64,000 nucleotides of DNA from Xanthostigma xanthostigma. Lineage: Eukaryota > Arthropoda > Insecta > Raphidioptera > Raphidiidae. The stretch is from positions 37,852,001 to 37,916,000 of the forward strand of contig OY754466.1 of the NCBI GenBank assembly GCA_963575645.1. The letters are read 5' to 3'. A program made the translations under genes and the position numbers. Positions 44,981 through 55,990 of the stretch are shown one piece after another. The notes below the pieces were generated by a model. The model was not told the DNA's origin. It made no database searches and saw only the letters and a list, made by a program, of their open reading frames with translations. The first letter of the stretch is position 1. Each line of letters opens with the position of its first letter.

Positions 44981-45956
44981 ACTTAACAAATTTATTTTAA
45001 TAAAGAAAAATGTTAGGTTGATTAGGTGTTGTGATATGTAATTATTATTAATGCGTGATTTTATAATTTTGCATTGAAAAAAAAAACACATAATGATGGT
45101 ACCTAACCAAAGCATTAAAAGTGTACCTAATATTTGAGTTCCAAAATAAAATATTATACCAACGTTGATATTACAAAATACTAATTGTATAATAAATCGA
45201 ATAAAACATTTTTATAAACTTTTTTACAAACTTCAGTCCATTTTCTTAAATATAGGTATACACAAGTCTATGCTTACAAAATTACTAAATTTTTAGCTAG
45301 TTAATCGTTTGTCCAATGTTTATAATTAACAAAAAAATAAAAATGAATCACTCGTTCACGTTTTTTTAAAAGCTCATTTTAATTGCGAGAAGACTGTTCA
45401 GTGTTCACAAAATTAGAGAAAATGCCATTCGTACTTACACTTTCTTACTTTTTTATACTTTATTTGTTACAAGTTTCGTGTAAAAAATTTCTTTTCATAA
45501 TTTTAATTTTCAAACGTTTCATGAAGATCTGTAATTTATTATCTTTACCTTTTTTTGACAAAGCCAGATTTAAATTTCTTTACCGTAGAAAAGAATTTAA
45601 AAAAGTTCTAATATGGATAAATATGTTATAATATTTCAAGTCTATCTCCACATAATATATAGTTTATTAAATTTTGTGTTTAAAGCAAAGAGAATCACTA
45701 ATAAATAAAGACGCAGAGACGCGGTGGTACAATCGAGCCGTGTTCAAGAATAATACATTTAAAACGATTTCGTATTGATTGATAAATGATAACACGAAAT
45801 ATCGAAATAAGATAATTTAAATGAAATGCAATTTAGAATTTCAATTTCAAAAATGTTGGCAGTAATCGACAGCTATTTATTGACAACAAGAAATGTAACT
45901 CTTATTTTTTATTAGCACTCCAAGTAACGAGTTTACTGTGATATAAAATTATTTTT
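44981..45956. other. AT-rich DNA without recognised features
   Basis: One 82-residue frame at 45383-45631 is hydrophobic and AT-driven; not convincing. Confidence 0.45.
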
Positions 45957-46792
45957 AACCGACGAAAAACAAAAACGGAGGAGGTTCTCAATTCGACGCG
46001 TATATTTTTTTTTTTTATTTTTTTTTTTTTTATTTTTTTTTTTTTTTTTATTTATGTATGACCACGCATAACTTTTTACAGAGTAGTCCGATTTTGATAA
46101 TTATTTTTTTGTTTGAAAGGGTATACCCCGAAGTTGGTCCCATATAAATTTGGTAAAAAAATTCCAACCCTAAGGGTAGGAAAACAGGGGATGATTGATT
46201 GTTCACTCACTGATTGTAATGTATGACCACACATAACTTTTTACAGAGTGGTCCAATTTTGATAATTATTTTTTTATTGGATAGGGTATACCTCGAGGCT
46301 CGTCTCATATAAATTTGGAAAAAAAACTCCTACCCTAAGGGTGGGAAAATAGGGGTGATTTATAGTTCACTCACAGATTTTCATGCTTTGTGTATTACAA
46401 TTATAAATTAAATAGCCACAAAAAATTATAAAATAAAAACTTTTTAACAAAAAAATTAAACCGCCGAAAAACTGAAAAGCAAAAAATAATAAATCTTTTT
46501 ATTTAACTAAGTAGTTGAACGTACGTGACAGTCTAGTATATCTAAGTAATTTTGAGTCGGCGTCAACAATCCTTCGCCGGAAATCTCTGAGAGTTCACGA
46601 GAGTTCTCTAATTTGATTTGGTTATTTCTTTTAGTGATCTTTGTTCATTGATTGTTTGACGCCGACTCAAAATTACTTAGATATACTAGACTGTCACGTA
46701 CGTTCAACTACTTAGTTAAATAAAAAGATTTATTATTTTTTGCTTTTCAGTTTTTCGGCGGTTTAATTTTTTTGTTAAAAAGTTTTTATTTT
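45957..46792 (+). mobile_element. head-body-hairpin element, copy 2
   Basis: The head AACCGACGAAAAAC, then GGAGGAGGTTCTCAATTCG, is followed by a T-rich tract and a body made of two tandem units of about 160 bases (46056-46218 and 46219-46378; each with ACATAACTTTTTACAGAGT and TTGATAATTATTTTTTT). It ends in a snapback whose 136-base arms (46431-46566 and 46657-46792) appear identical, around a 90-base loop. Each arm starts TTTTTAACAAAAAAATTAAA and CCGCCG and ends GAGTCGGCGTCAA, the same plan as at 2803-3336. Confidence 0.75.
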
Positions 46793-47336
46793 GTCCTACC
46801 CTCTATGAAATAAATGCTTTTATAACGGTCGTAAAATGATTACGATAAAGTAAATAGTAATTGACCGAATATTAATTTTTAAGATGCGTCAGGGGGGATA
46901 AATTGGCCTTGAATGGACGAAAAGTGAAACGCTTAACCTTCTTTGGGATATAGTTGCTGCTCTCCCTGTCAATGCGTAATCCGCACCTTACAGCATTTTC
47001 CTAGCCACGATAATAAATTCTGAAATAATATATTCGTCGACAAATTCTAGAATTTAAGAAGTTTCACTTCTAGCGCGCGAGAGTCACGCATACTTTTCTT
47101 ATATAAAATAATTGGTGTTTGTTTCTTGTTAAACTTAGCCACGTCAATAAACTTAATAATGCCAGGCTAATTTCATTTTCAAATTGTAATTCGTATAGGT
47201 CAACTGGAAGGTCAATGACTGTTTTTGTAAATAATTTAGTATTTTTACTGCCATCTATGAAAAGTTGATTTCGATATTATCTAATGCAAATCTTTCGCGC
47301 CTGACACGTGACGAACTATTAGGTAATGTGATTGAC

Positions 47337-47536
47337 TAATAGTGCTAACACACGGTCGAACTTGGTCCGGTCCGACAACGGACATGGTACGGCGGATCTT
47401 GCAACAGACGACCGAATCTGTTCCCATCGAACCGGGCGGACACGCAGACTACTGTACAGACGAACAGATTTGGTACGGAGCGGACCAGATCCGCTGTCCG
47501 CTTCGAACCAAGTTCGACCGTCTGTTAGTACTATTA
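47337..47536. mobile_element. 200-bp MITE with GC-rich centre
   Basis: Inverted ends TAATAGTGCTAACACACGGT and ACGGTCGAAC-type counterpart ending GTTAGTACTATTA, continuing inward through GGTCGAACTTGGT. Open frames on both strands (47319-47641) are produced by this palindrome. Confidence 0.7.
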
Positions 47537-47707
47537 GATGATAAATCATGCGCCGAACTACATTCTGACTACAGTCTAAATGTAGTTGCAACTTGCAGTT
47601 GTTTAGCATACGTTTTGATTCGTCAAGATAATTGGTGGTAAAAAGTGAATTATGATCGGAAACACTCTGTTTTTTGCGGTATTACGTAATATCGTAAAAA
47701 ATGTTTA

Positions 47708-47955
47708 AATGTTGTAAGATTAAACGATGAATCCTGGTGGCATAGGATCGATGAACTAAGCAAATACTGAAGGTTTTTTTATTGCATTTTGTTGTCTGAC
47801 GTTTCGGAAAACATTATGCCATCTTCGGAGAATCAATGCTGTCTGTTTTCTCAGTAGGTATTGTTGTTTATTTATTTTATACATAACAACAATACAATTT
47901 GCTTAGTTCATCGATCCTATGCCACCAAGATTCATCCTTTTATCTTACAACGTTA
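47708..47955. mobile_element. palindromic MITE with about 58-bp TIRs
   Basis: AATGTTGTAAGATTAAACGA...GGCATAGGATCGATGAACTA at the left recurs inverted at 47898-47955 with few changes. The centre carries GACGTTTCGG and ATGCCATCTTCGGAGAATC, a motif pair also seen in part at 4190-4235. Confidence 0.75.
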
Positions 47956-50006
47956 ATAATATCAATACGAAGTGTTCTGAATGTGATTTTTTTATGGGAG
48001 AATCAGAATGTGTGAAGTGAAATGTATAAACCCTTGGATACATCGCAAAACTTCATTGAAAATATCGTATGGAAATTTTAACAAGATAGGTACGTTGTTT
48101 TTTTATTTTTTATTAAAATTGCATCTAATAAATTATTACTTGTCAGTTTTTAAGCCAATAATTAACCTTGAGAATAGCCATACTCGGGTGGATCATATCC
48201 GGATTTAGGGTTATGAAGGCCCGTGGGTACTGTAATATTGACTGAAAAAACGACGTATATTCCGGATAAGTCAATTATTTTATCGAAAAATGGCATTTGT
48301 TTGAATGGCAAATGCACGAAATTGACTCACGATAATGTATAACAGATGGAATTATGAAAAACAAAAAAGTAACCTGGTTATATAAGCGGAAAGATTATTA
48401 TTAATTTATCATGATTCAAATTAAATTCTACCATCAACTTAAATTACATGTTTTTGTAAGAAATAGAGAAATATAGATGATGAATGCCCGAAATAGAAAG
48501 CCTCGCTTTATTAGATGGCATAGACTGTTCAACTATTTTGTAAAAATATACCTATTCATACAAAAAAATATTTTAATAGTTCGGTATTTTTTTCATCTTC
48601 TAAATTAAGAAAAAGCATGAAAGATATATTCATAAAAATTATTGTAATGTATTTTGCGATTCGTAAAATAAAAAAAACCATAACTCCCCGTTTTTCGTAG
48701 CCGGGTAAAAATAGCCTACAACATACTTTTCATTTTTACCCGACTGTGCCAGGAGGGTGCTGTTTTTTGAGATGTATTGCGATATGTCTGTTTATTTCTT
48801 TGGCACGCTCTGTAGCCTAAACGGCTTGATGTATTAACATATGAGGTGTCGTTAGATTCGTCTTAATTGTGGGAAAGACATACGTTAATATTTAAATATG
48901 GCGCCAGCGTATCAAAAAAAGAGAGAGAGAATAAAAAAAAATATTTTGAAAATAGGTATAACAATATTGATATCCAATAAAAGCTAGTCAATAGAGCCAA
49001 TTCCAAATGTATATAATATATTATTAATTAGTAGATACTTAATTTTTACGATAATAAAATAATAGCCTATTTGAATAATAATTGTGGTTGGCATTAATTG
49101 TTTACTGCAAAAAACGCATTATAATTTTCATTTTCAACTAGAATGATTTAGACTACTTTATATGAAATAACAGTCCAAGCTCTGATCGTACCAAAGTCTA
49201 CTGGACAATAGCACCAATTTTATTACTGAATTTCACAGATAATTACGATGAACATTAAATAGGAGATAGACTGGTTCAATCTGTTTATCTTTTTTTGTAG
49301 TTAATGTCTCGAGTACTGCCAGGCAGATGATCCGAATTGTAAAGAACTGATACTTCTCTACATTCTGTTTAAATTTCATGAGCCATTTTCGAACAGCAAA
49401 AAATGATTAAAAAATCGAATTAGTGTACCACTGATATTTTCCATCATTAACTGTTAAATTCAATAATACAATTTTAGTAGTGGGGTCTAGTAGATTATTG
49501 TACGGTCACATCCTGGACTACAAACGACAATTCTCGCAAAATCTTAGCACCATAGTAACACTTGCATAAATAATAATTATGCATTCTTTCTACCCGCGAG
49601 AAACATTACACAAAAAAATATATATAATTGCATATATAAGAAAGTATTTACAAGCGCCGTAAGTATAATTACAGAAATAACGAATAATCCAAATTTTCTA
49701 AATCACGAGTATATAAGTTGTGATTAATTAGGAAAATATATTTTCTGCGATGTATATTTTCATAAATTTCTGTGTTAATTAATTCGAATCATGTTTGATT
49801 GCTGGTGATGGTCCTCAAATCGTCGATTTATGGTAAATTCAATATTTGTTTTAAAAACTATTTTTTTTTAATGCTTACAGTATTGTGTGAACTTAATCTG
49901 TGCTTTCAAATGACTGAATATAAAATAGTTTATGCCTTATTGAACTCGTTAGTTACTTCAATGAATGCATGGACAAACAATTGTAGCTATGTGTGATATG
50001 ACAGTA
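47956..50006. other. AT-rich DNA with one repeat fragment
   Basis: At 48710-48860, ATTTTTACCCGACTGTGCCA resembles 63286-63310 and is a dispersed repeat fragment. Frames at 48008 and 49799 are not convincing. Confidence 0.4.
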
Positions 50007-50569
50007 ATAGTTCAAGAGCTATTGAACTTTATGGAAGCTGATTTAGGCACGGAAATGATATACTTTATAATGCAGTTTAATCAGTGCAAATAACAGAACT
50101 AACATTTCGCGTCACCAAGTCCAGTCGTTTTTAGGGATAATCAACTCCTAAAAATGCAGTAGTAGGGTTGAAAACATCAACTAATTTTAGCAAGGCTGAG
50201 CCTTTCACTGTATTTCAAATACATCTTTTCTAAACTGTATTTAAAAAGGCAGAACAACATTTCGATTGGAACACTTCGGTAGACTGCTTTGAACATCCCT
50301 AATCTTACCCCTTCAAGGCACTCTGCCAAAGTGCTCCGACTGAGATTTTGTTCTGTGTTTTATATACGGTGAAAATTTCAGCATTGCCAAAATGAGTTGA
50401 CGTTTTCAACCCTACTAGTGCATATTTAGGGGTGGATTACCCCTAAAAACGACTGGACTTAGTGACGCAAAATGTATTTCTGTTGTTTGCACTGATTAAA
50501 CTACATTATGGAACTATGTCATTTCCATGCCTAAATCAGTTTCCAAAAAGTTCAGTAGCTCTCGGTCTA
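50007..50569. mobile_element. foldback element with about 190-bp arms
   Basis: AGAGCTATTGAACTTT at the left recurs inverted near 50545-50562, and the arms continue through CTGATTTAGGCA, GTTTAATCAGTGCAAA, AAGTCCAGTCGTTTTTAGGG and GTAGGGTTGAAAAC. The arm itself contains a small palindrome (TTAGGGGTGGATTACCCCTAA near 50430). The centre of about 190 bases is non-coding. Confidence 0.7.
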
Positions 50570-50737
50570 TAATAATAATAAGTTCGTAACAAAAAACTGT
50601 TCTTAATGGAGCAGAAGGTGAAAAACTAAAATTGTTATGGTTCGCCTCAGAAATAAAGTCTCCCTGGTCTGTATTGTTGTATGTATGTATATGATGTATA
50701 TCGTATACATAGTAAAAATGCAATATATAGACATTAA

Positions 50738-50823
50738 TACATTACAAAAAATCGTTCCACATAAAATGCAACATAAACCGGGCCTATGTTGGATTTCATG
50801 CGAAACGATTTTCGATAATGTAC
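50738..50823. repeat. pre-miRNA-sized hairpin
   Basis: About 37-base arms pair with roughly seven mismatches around the loop AACCGGGCC: ACATTACAAAAAATCGTTCC...AACATA with TATGTTGGATTTCATGCGAA...ATAATGT. It is the size of a microRNA precursor, though a tiny foldback repeat is more likely here. Confidence 0.5.
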
Positions 50824-50845
50824 TAATGATTTCCATAGTTACCAT

Positions 50846-52578
50846 ATCAACAAAACTCGTGTCTATATTACTTTTTAAATAAAATTCAATGTATAGTCGT
50901 AGTATATTACTAGCTTCTACTTTTAGCCCGTATAGTAACTAATTCTTTTAACGATACGTTCGCTGCCATGTTACTAACGGGAAACGTTTTTATGCAAGTT
51001 CGATTCGTGTAACTAAAAGTTAAACGAAATAAGTGTTACAAAACGCCACAAAATTGGTCTAAGGATTGAACCATGAAGAACTCTGTAGATGCACAAACAC
51101 TAATTCTATATTTTAACGGTTATACTGCCGATCTTGAACTTCCGTTTCAACATTTTGTTAGTGCTAATTTCTCCATCTAAGCTTAGCTCTAGCGAAACTG
51201 TGCGGTGCCGCTATTGTGGAACCAGGAATATGAAATCTAGTCAGCTTTTCTCGATCACTGGCTCCGCTAGGACCATAAGTTCAATCATAATGAACGGAAG
51301 GTTTTGTAAACTAACAAAAATTACTTGAGAAGATATAAACTAATACGGTAACGTTGGTAACCTTGGTGTAACCAATATTAATATTATATCAAATGTTTAG
51401 TGTAAAATGTAACATGTTGGTATTTCTGTATAATAAAAGTAACAATCTCTAAAAATAAAATCTCTTTTAACCTACGTACCGAATAAATATCGATCTAAGT
51501 ATATATATTTTATTATATACTTCATATGCGCTATTTTTTATATTATTTTAATATTATTATTTACAACATGTATCATTCATCTATTAAAAATATTATAAAT
51601 ATATTTTCATCTATTAGATAAAAATCAAGAAAACTACTTTCAATCAATTAATTATTAATTAGAATATTATAAAGATGTAATTTCTTGAAAAATCAATAAA
51701 CTTAGCGTTAAATATTTATAGACAAATTATTAAATATACATATTTTTATAGATTTATTATTTGTATTATTATACAGTAAAGTTTATATTAAGATATTTTA
51801 ATGTTATTATTATTGCTATTTTATTCCTGTGAAACGCTACTTTCGTATAAAATAGACTACCGTAAAATAAAACACAATATTTTAAATAATAAATTATAAG
51901 GAACATAGTTGAAAATTAAATTAAGACTACCTTTTAAAATGACGTAAATATTGCTGTGGAATGTGTTATTTATATCTGACTTGCTGATTACAAATAATTA
52001 ATTAATGTATTGTTTAATATTTCGTTAATTTTCATGCAAAGTTTTCAAAGATGAGCCGCTATGGAGTGTATGTAAACCGCCATTGTTAATAACGTTCACT
52101 ATTTAAAATAATTAAGTAGAGTCAAAAATTTCTGTACCTACTGTACAAAATTCATAAAACAAAATAGTGTGAAAATGATGACGCCATGTTTATAAATGTA
52201 TGAAAATGTTTTAATTTTATTTAACTGTAGACATTTTTACTAATTTTTTTAAAACAAAATTATTATCTTCGCAATTGTGTCTTATTGGAACGTCAGAGCA
52301 AAAATTGGTCGCTTTTTAGCACAAACTTTAACCAAACGGAGCACAACCCGTAAGTAGTCAAAAAAGTTAAAATTTCCTTGATAATCGCAATGATTTTAGT
52401 ATTATAGAACATTCTGAAGTGTTTTTAGAAATTTGCAATAATAAAAGAATTTTTAAGCGTCCAAACAATTTAATATTTATTACTTAAATCTTGTTCTGAA
52501 ATCAAAATCGTGAATTAAGTAACAGAGAGATGGACATAAAGTAAAAAAAATGAGTGCGTATAATCTTTATGCGCGGTT
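50846..52578. other. very AT-rich DNA without recognised features
   Basis: Long A/T runs; no frame, RNA gene or structured repeat recognised. Confidence 0.5.
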
Positions 52579-52898
52579 GAAGTAATACTTCTTTTAATTT
52601 GTTTTTACCACTTTAACTTTTCGGGAAATATTCACTCACAAATAAAATCACGTTAGCTATGCTAATTGGTTTGCGTCCGTATCTGTGTTTCCTAAATATG
52701 CGTTTTGATGTCGCCTTTTATCAGTGAATGCCTTTAAATAGCCGAAACTGACCACAAACTTGGTTTGCGTCCGTAGCTATGTTTCACCTTTCGTTCCGCC
52801 ATCTGTCAGTGGATGTCTTTAAATAGCGGAAACTGCGTACTTCCGTTCGAAAAAATATGTGTGTTACTCTCGAGTCGCGCCTAAAGAAGTTTTAGTTC
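52579..52898. mobile_element. family Q repeat, copy 2
   Basis: Inverted ends GAAGTAATACTTC and GAAGTTTTAGTTC; shares most of its interior with 8321-8562. Here the block TTTGCGTCCGTA...TGTTTC occurs twice (about 52670 and 52767), along with TTTAAATAGC, so this copy carries an internal duplication of about 100 bases. Confidence 0.6.
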
Positions 52899-54124
52899 AA
52901 AAAATGCTTATCGAAGAAAATCAATGGAGCTGCTTCTTGAATAAAAAAAATCGCCAATCGAGTTAAAAGTACTAAAAGAACGTTTATGAAAAAAACATAT
53001 TGATTTTACACCGAGCAAGTAAAAAGCAAGCTGGTAGGTTCTTTGTTTTTCATTCAAACAAATTATATAGTCATACAACTATGTGCTACGGGACGACAAT
53101 TATTTTTGTCATCTTCGGAGCTCAAAAATACTATCCTAAATCGCATTTGAACTCCAAAGATGACAAAAATAATTGTCGAAACGCTAGCATAATAAATGCA
53201 ATTTCTACCATAGTATTGTTTTTTTCTGATCCTATATGCTACGAAGAATTTCTTCATCCAAAAATCGTATAATTTATTATCATTTTTATTAAGAAAGCCA
53301 TTATTTCTTTATACACAAATTTCAGATTTGGTAAAGAATATTTGGATAAGAACAATAGAACAAAGGCGATTTCGGTTGATATTAATTCTTATTATTAACT
53401 TGGAGTCAACCAAATAAGCCACCCGACATCGAAATAATAATAAGTAGACCCAATGGATCTATATGAAGTACAAACCACTCGATCTGTAAAGTCCCGGCAG
53501 ATCTGACCCAGCAGACTGTGTCTTGAGGGAAGAAGGGAAGGGTGCCTTGTTTGAAAAATAGAATAACTTTTCTTCCCTTGCTTTGGTGGCCAGCTTGCGG
53601 GTCATCTTACAAATATTAATCTGAGACACCAAAATGTATACCCATTCACTTGTTTTGCTTTTTTACGTAGGTACTCCGTGTAGATCATAGGGAAGTAAAA
53701 TCCAAACTGATGTATATTGTTTATCTTTTGTAACGACATAAATGTTTTTTTTTAATTATTATTTTGCTGATTTAAATGTAAACGATTTAGGCAGGTTTAA
53801 CGCCAAAAAAATATTGCGGAAAGAGGTCTGAACGTAATCCTGTCCATCCGACTGGTCTAAATTCATCTGGGTTAGTTTTGTTACTGTGAAAGTAAACAGT
53901 CGTAAAAAAATCTATGTCACTTTTTTGCAATTTTACGGATAAGTTCTGGCCTAGTGGAACAGCGCCACAAATTCGAACTTTTGGGATGCGAACTGGATTC
54001 CAGTGAAAGTGATACTATAATAGGATTAAACACACTAACTGCATCCTAGCTTCGCGCCATCCGGCCTCCTTGCATTCGACCACATACTTTGTCCTCGGTC
54101 TATTCACATTTCTACAGATGCCTA
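52899..54124. other. intergenic DNA with one hairpin
   Basis: Apart from the hairpin at 53094-53178, only short frames (53000-53272) produced partly by that hairpin. The slightly GC-richer stretch 53400-53660 is unrecognised. Confidence 0.4.
53094..53178. repeat. 85-bp hairpin
   Basis: CGACAATTATTTTTGTCATC then TTCGGAG (53094-53120) pairs with CTCCAAAGATGACAAAAATA then ATTGTCG (53152-53178), with one mismatch in 27. Confidence 0.75.
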
Positions 54125-54132
54125 CTATAAAC

Positions 54133-54570
54133 TAAGGATGAAACGGACCGATTAGTCGGATATCCGGCCGAACAAACCCGATTGGCGCATCGTTTCACGA
54201 ACGAACCTTTGTACGTGGTCTCGGGACTTTTTATTCATGAGCAAAGTTAGTGCCTCAATGTCTTATTAAATTGATAGAAAACACGATCACTTACATGAAA
54301 GCCTTTTTTTGGAAGCTGGCCTTGTATATGAAGACAAGCGAAACCGTTTGTTGCCTCCTAATGCAGAGAAATTGGTATTCATTCATCATAATTTGCCCTT
54401 TGTGCAGTACGAGTATTAATTTTCTTTGTTGAAATGATTATTTTTTTGTTATCTGGATTAAATAAAGTGCCTCTAAAGTTTAAAGGTCGTATTTTTTTTA
54501 TCCGGTCTCCGGCCCAATTTTAAATTTAGGCCGGATGCCGGATAGTTACCGGATATCTGTTTTATCACTA
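54133..54570 (+). mobile_element. deleted hAT transposon with transposase remnant
   Basis: Exact 8-bp duplication CTATAAAC (54125-54132 and 54571-54578) flanks ends TAAGGATGAAAC and GTTTTATCACTA. GATATCCGGCC and its inverse lie just inside the two ends. A transposase C-terminal stretch remains at 54294-54419, so this is a deletion derivative of an autonomous hAT element. Confidence 0.9.
54294..54419 (+). pseudogene. hAT transposase C-terminal remnant
   Basis: In the frame from 54294 the peptide reads HESLFLEAGLVYEDK then RNRLLPPNAEKLVFIHHN and ends LPFVQYEY before a TAA stop. RNRL...L.FIHHNL is the well-known end of the hATC dimerisation domain of hAT transposases. The frame is closed upstream by a stop near 54270, so only about 40 residues survive. 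The 60-residue frame at 54250-54432 is a different, meaningless phase. Confidence 0.75.
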
Positions 54571-54578
54571 CTATAAAC

Positions 54579-55062
54579 CTTTCGCTTGCGTAGGTAGCGG
54601 TAGCGCGTTCCAATTTGCATCCACATTGGAGCCCTTTGAAATGTGAGTGTATGCCCGCGCTGAGAAGTCCATCTTTTCCGAATTATACAGTTCATTTGTG
54701 AATATAGAAGTTACAATACGGATATGTATGACTGTTGAATATATTTATAATATTTTAAAGCAGGAGACTAGATCTGCCATTTTTATAACCATTATAAGAA
54801 TTATCGTACTATTATAAGTATAACTAAAGTCTTGAAAAATATTTTTTTAAGTTTTATTAATATCACACAGGAATACTCACGAAGGAATGTGTCAAGCAAA
54901 ATATTAATTAACAAACCTATTCTACAAATTTTTTTCAAGAGGTATTTTTAAATTTTATTTTTTAGCCAGGTATTCGTATTATTTTCAGTTTTATTTTTTT
55001 ATTACTATGATCGTGGGGTGGGGGGGGGAATTGCCCCTTTTATCCGCCCCTGTCTACGCCCT
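54579..55062. other. intergenic DNA with a hAT-like fragment at its end
   Basis: At 55015-55062 a G run followed by CCTTTTATCCGCCCCTGTCT and ACGCCC resembles a degraded MITE end; it abuts family A copy 3. Nothing else seen. Confidence 0.4.
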
Positions 55063-55400
55063 TGCGCTGGCTACGAGGATGGAAATGACGTCACTTCGGA
55101 CTCGTGTGTGTGGATACGAGTTGGATCAAAATTATTAGAATCGGGGCTATTTTTCGTGCTTGTTTCACTGCTTGTTTTGAGCAAGAACCAATCAGAAAAG
55201 AGTATCTTGTCACGTGGACGACATGGGCAAACGCTCACAAACATACTTGGCGTCATAGTGTGTGTTTTTGTTTACATTCGAACTGTCACTACGCGCGCAC
55301 CAAACCCATCTACAAAGACAGCTTCAAAACACGCATCGTGTACGCTTGCAACCTGGCAGCCAAATCTAGTGGAAAAACTAGCCTCGTGTGTAGCGACCTT
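55063..55400 (-). mobile_element. MITE family A, copy 3 (one end missing)
   Basis: Inverted relative to the other copies. The intact end CTAGCCTCGTGTGTAGCGAC is at 55378-55397. It keeps the core (reverse of CACGTGACAAGATACT... with a few changes), CGCGCGC and the CRE palindrome TGACGTCA (55086-55093). The other terminus is replaced from about 55063 by unrelated repeat sequence. Frames across it are chance. Confidence 0.7.
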
Positions 55401-55837
55401 CGACATAAGTGCTAATTTCGAAGCTAACTAAAATGAATAAGCAGCTTAATATATAATTTTTTATTCTTCCTTTTAATTGCGTTTGAACAAATTCGCGCAA
55501 ATCATACATTGTGTTATAGCAGAAGAGACTGTATTTGCTAATAATAATAAAATAATGCTTCAAGCTTTCTGTCATACTTTCGTACCTTTATACTTTCTTG
55601 TACATATTTTTACCCGTTTTAAAGATGAAATAGGAATAACATTTGCAACATATCACAAAAATTAAGGAAAACTGTTAACCGGTAAACAAATAATATTTCC
55701 CGTGATTTCAGATGGCCCTATACCTTCATCAATTTAAGAGTTGGTTCTACTATCCAGTAGAAATATACTGATTCCAATTTTTACTATTTTGAAGTCTAGG
55801 CTCTAACCTTATTGTAAATAAATATATATTTTATTAT

Positions 55838-55990
55838 TCAATAAATAAAATTATCGACTAATTTTTCAGACAATATATTAACAAAAAAATATATAATTAA
55901 TACAATAACGAATCGAAACGTTATTGTATTAATTATATATTTTTTTTTAATATATTGTCTGAAAATTGGTCGATAATTTTATTTATTGAA
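55838..55990. repeat. 153-bp near-perfect palindrome
   Basis: TTCAATAAATAAAATTATCG...CAATAACG (55838-55910) folds on 55918-55990 with only two or three mismatches and a seven-base loop. It shares its ends with 4125-4245. Confidence 0.85.

Noticed and set aside
47319..47641. Three overlapping frames of 69-99 residues
   Set aside because: They arise on both strands of a GC-rich palindromic MITE at 47337-47536.
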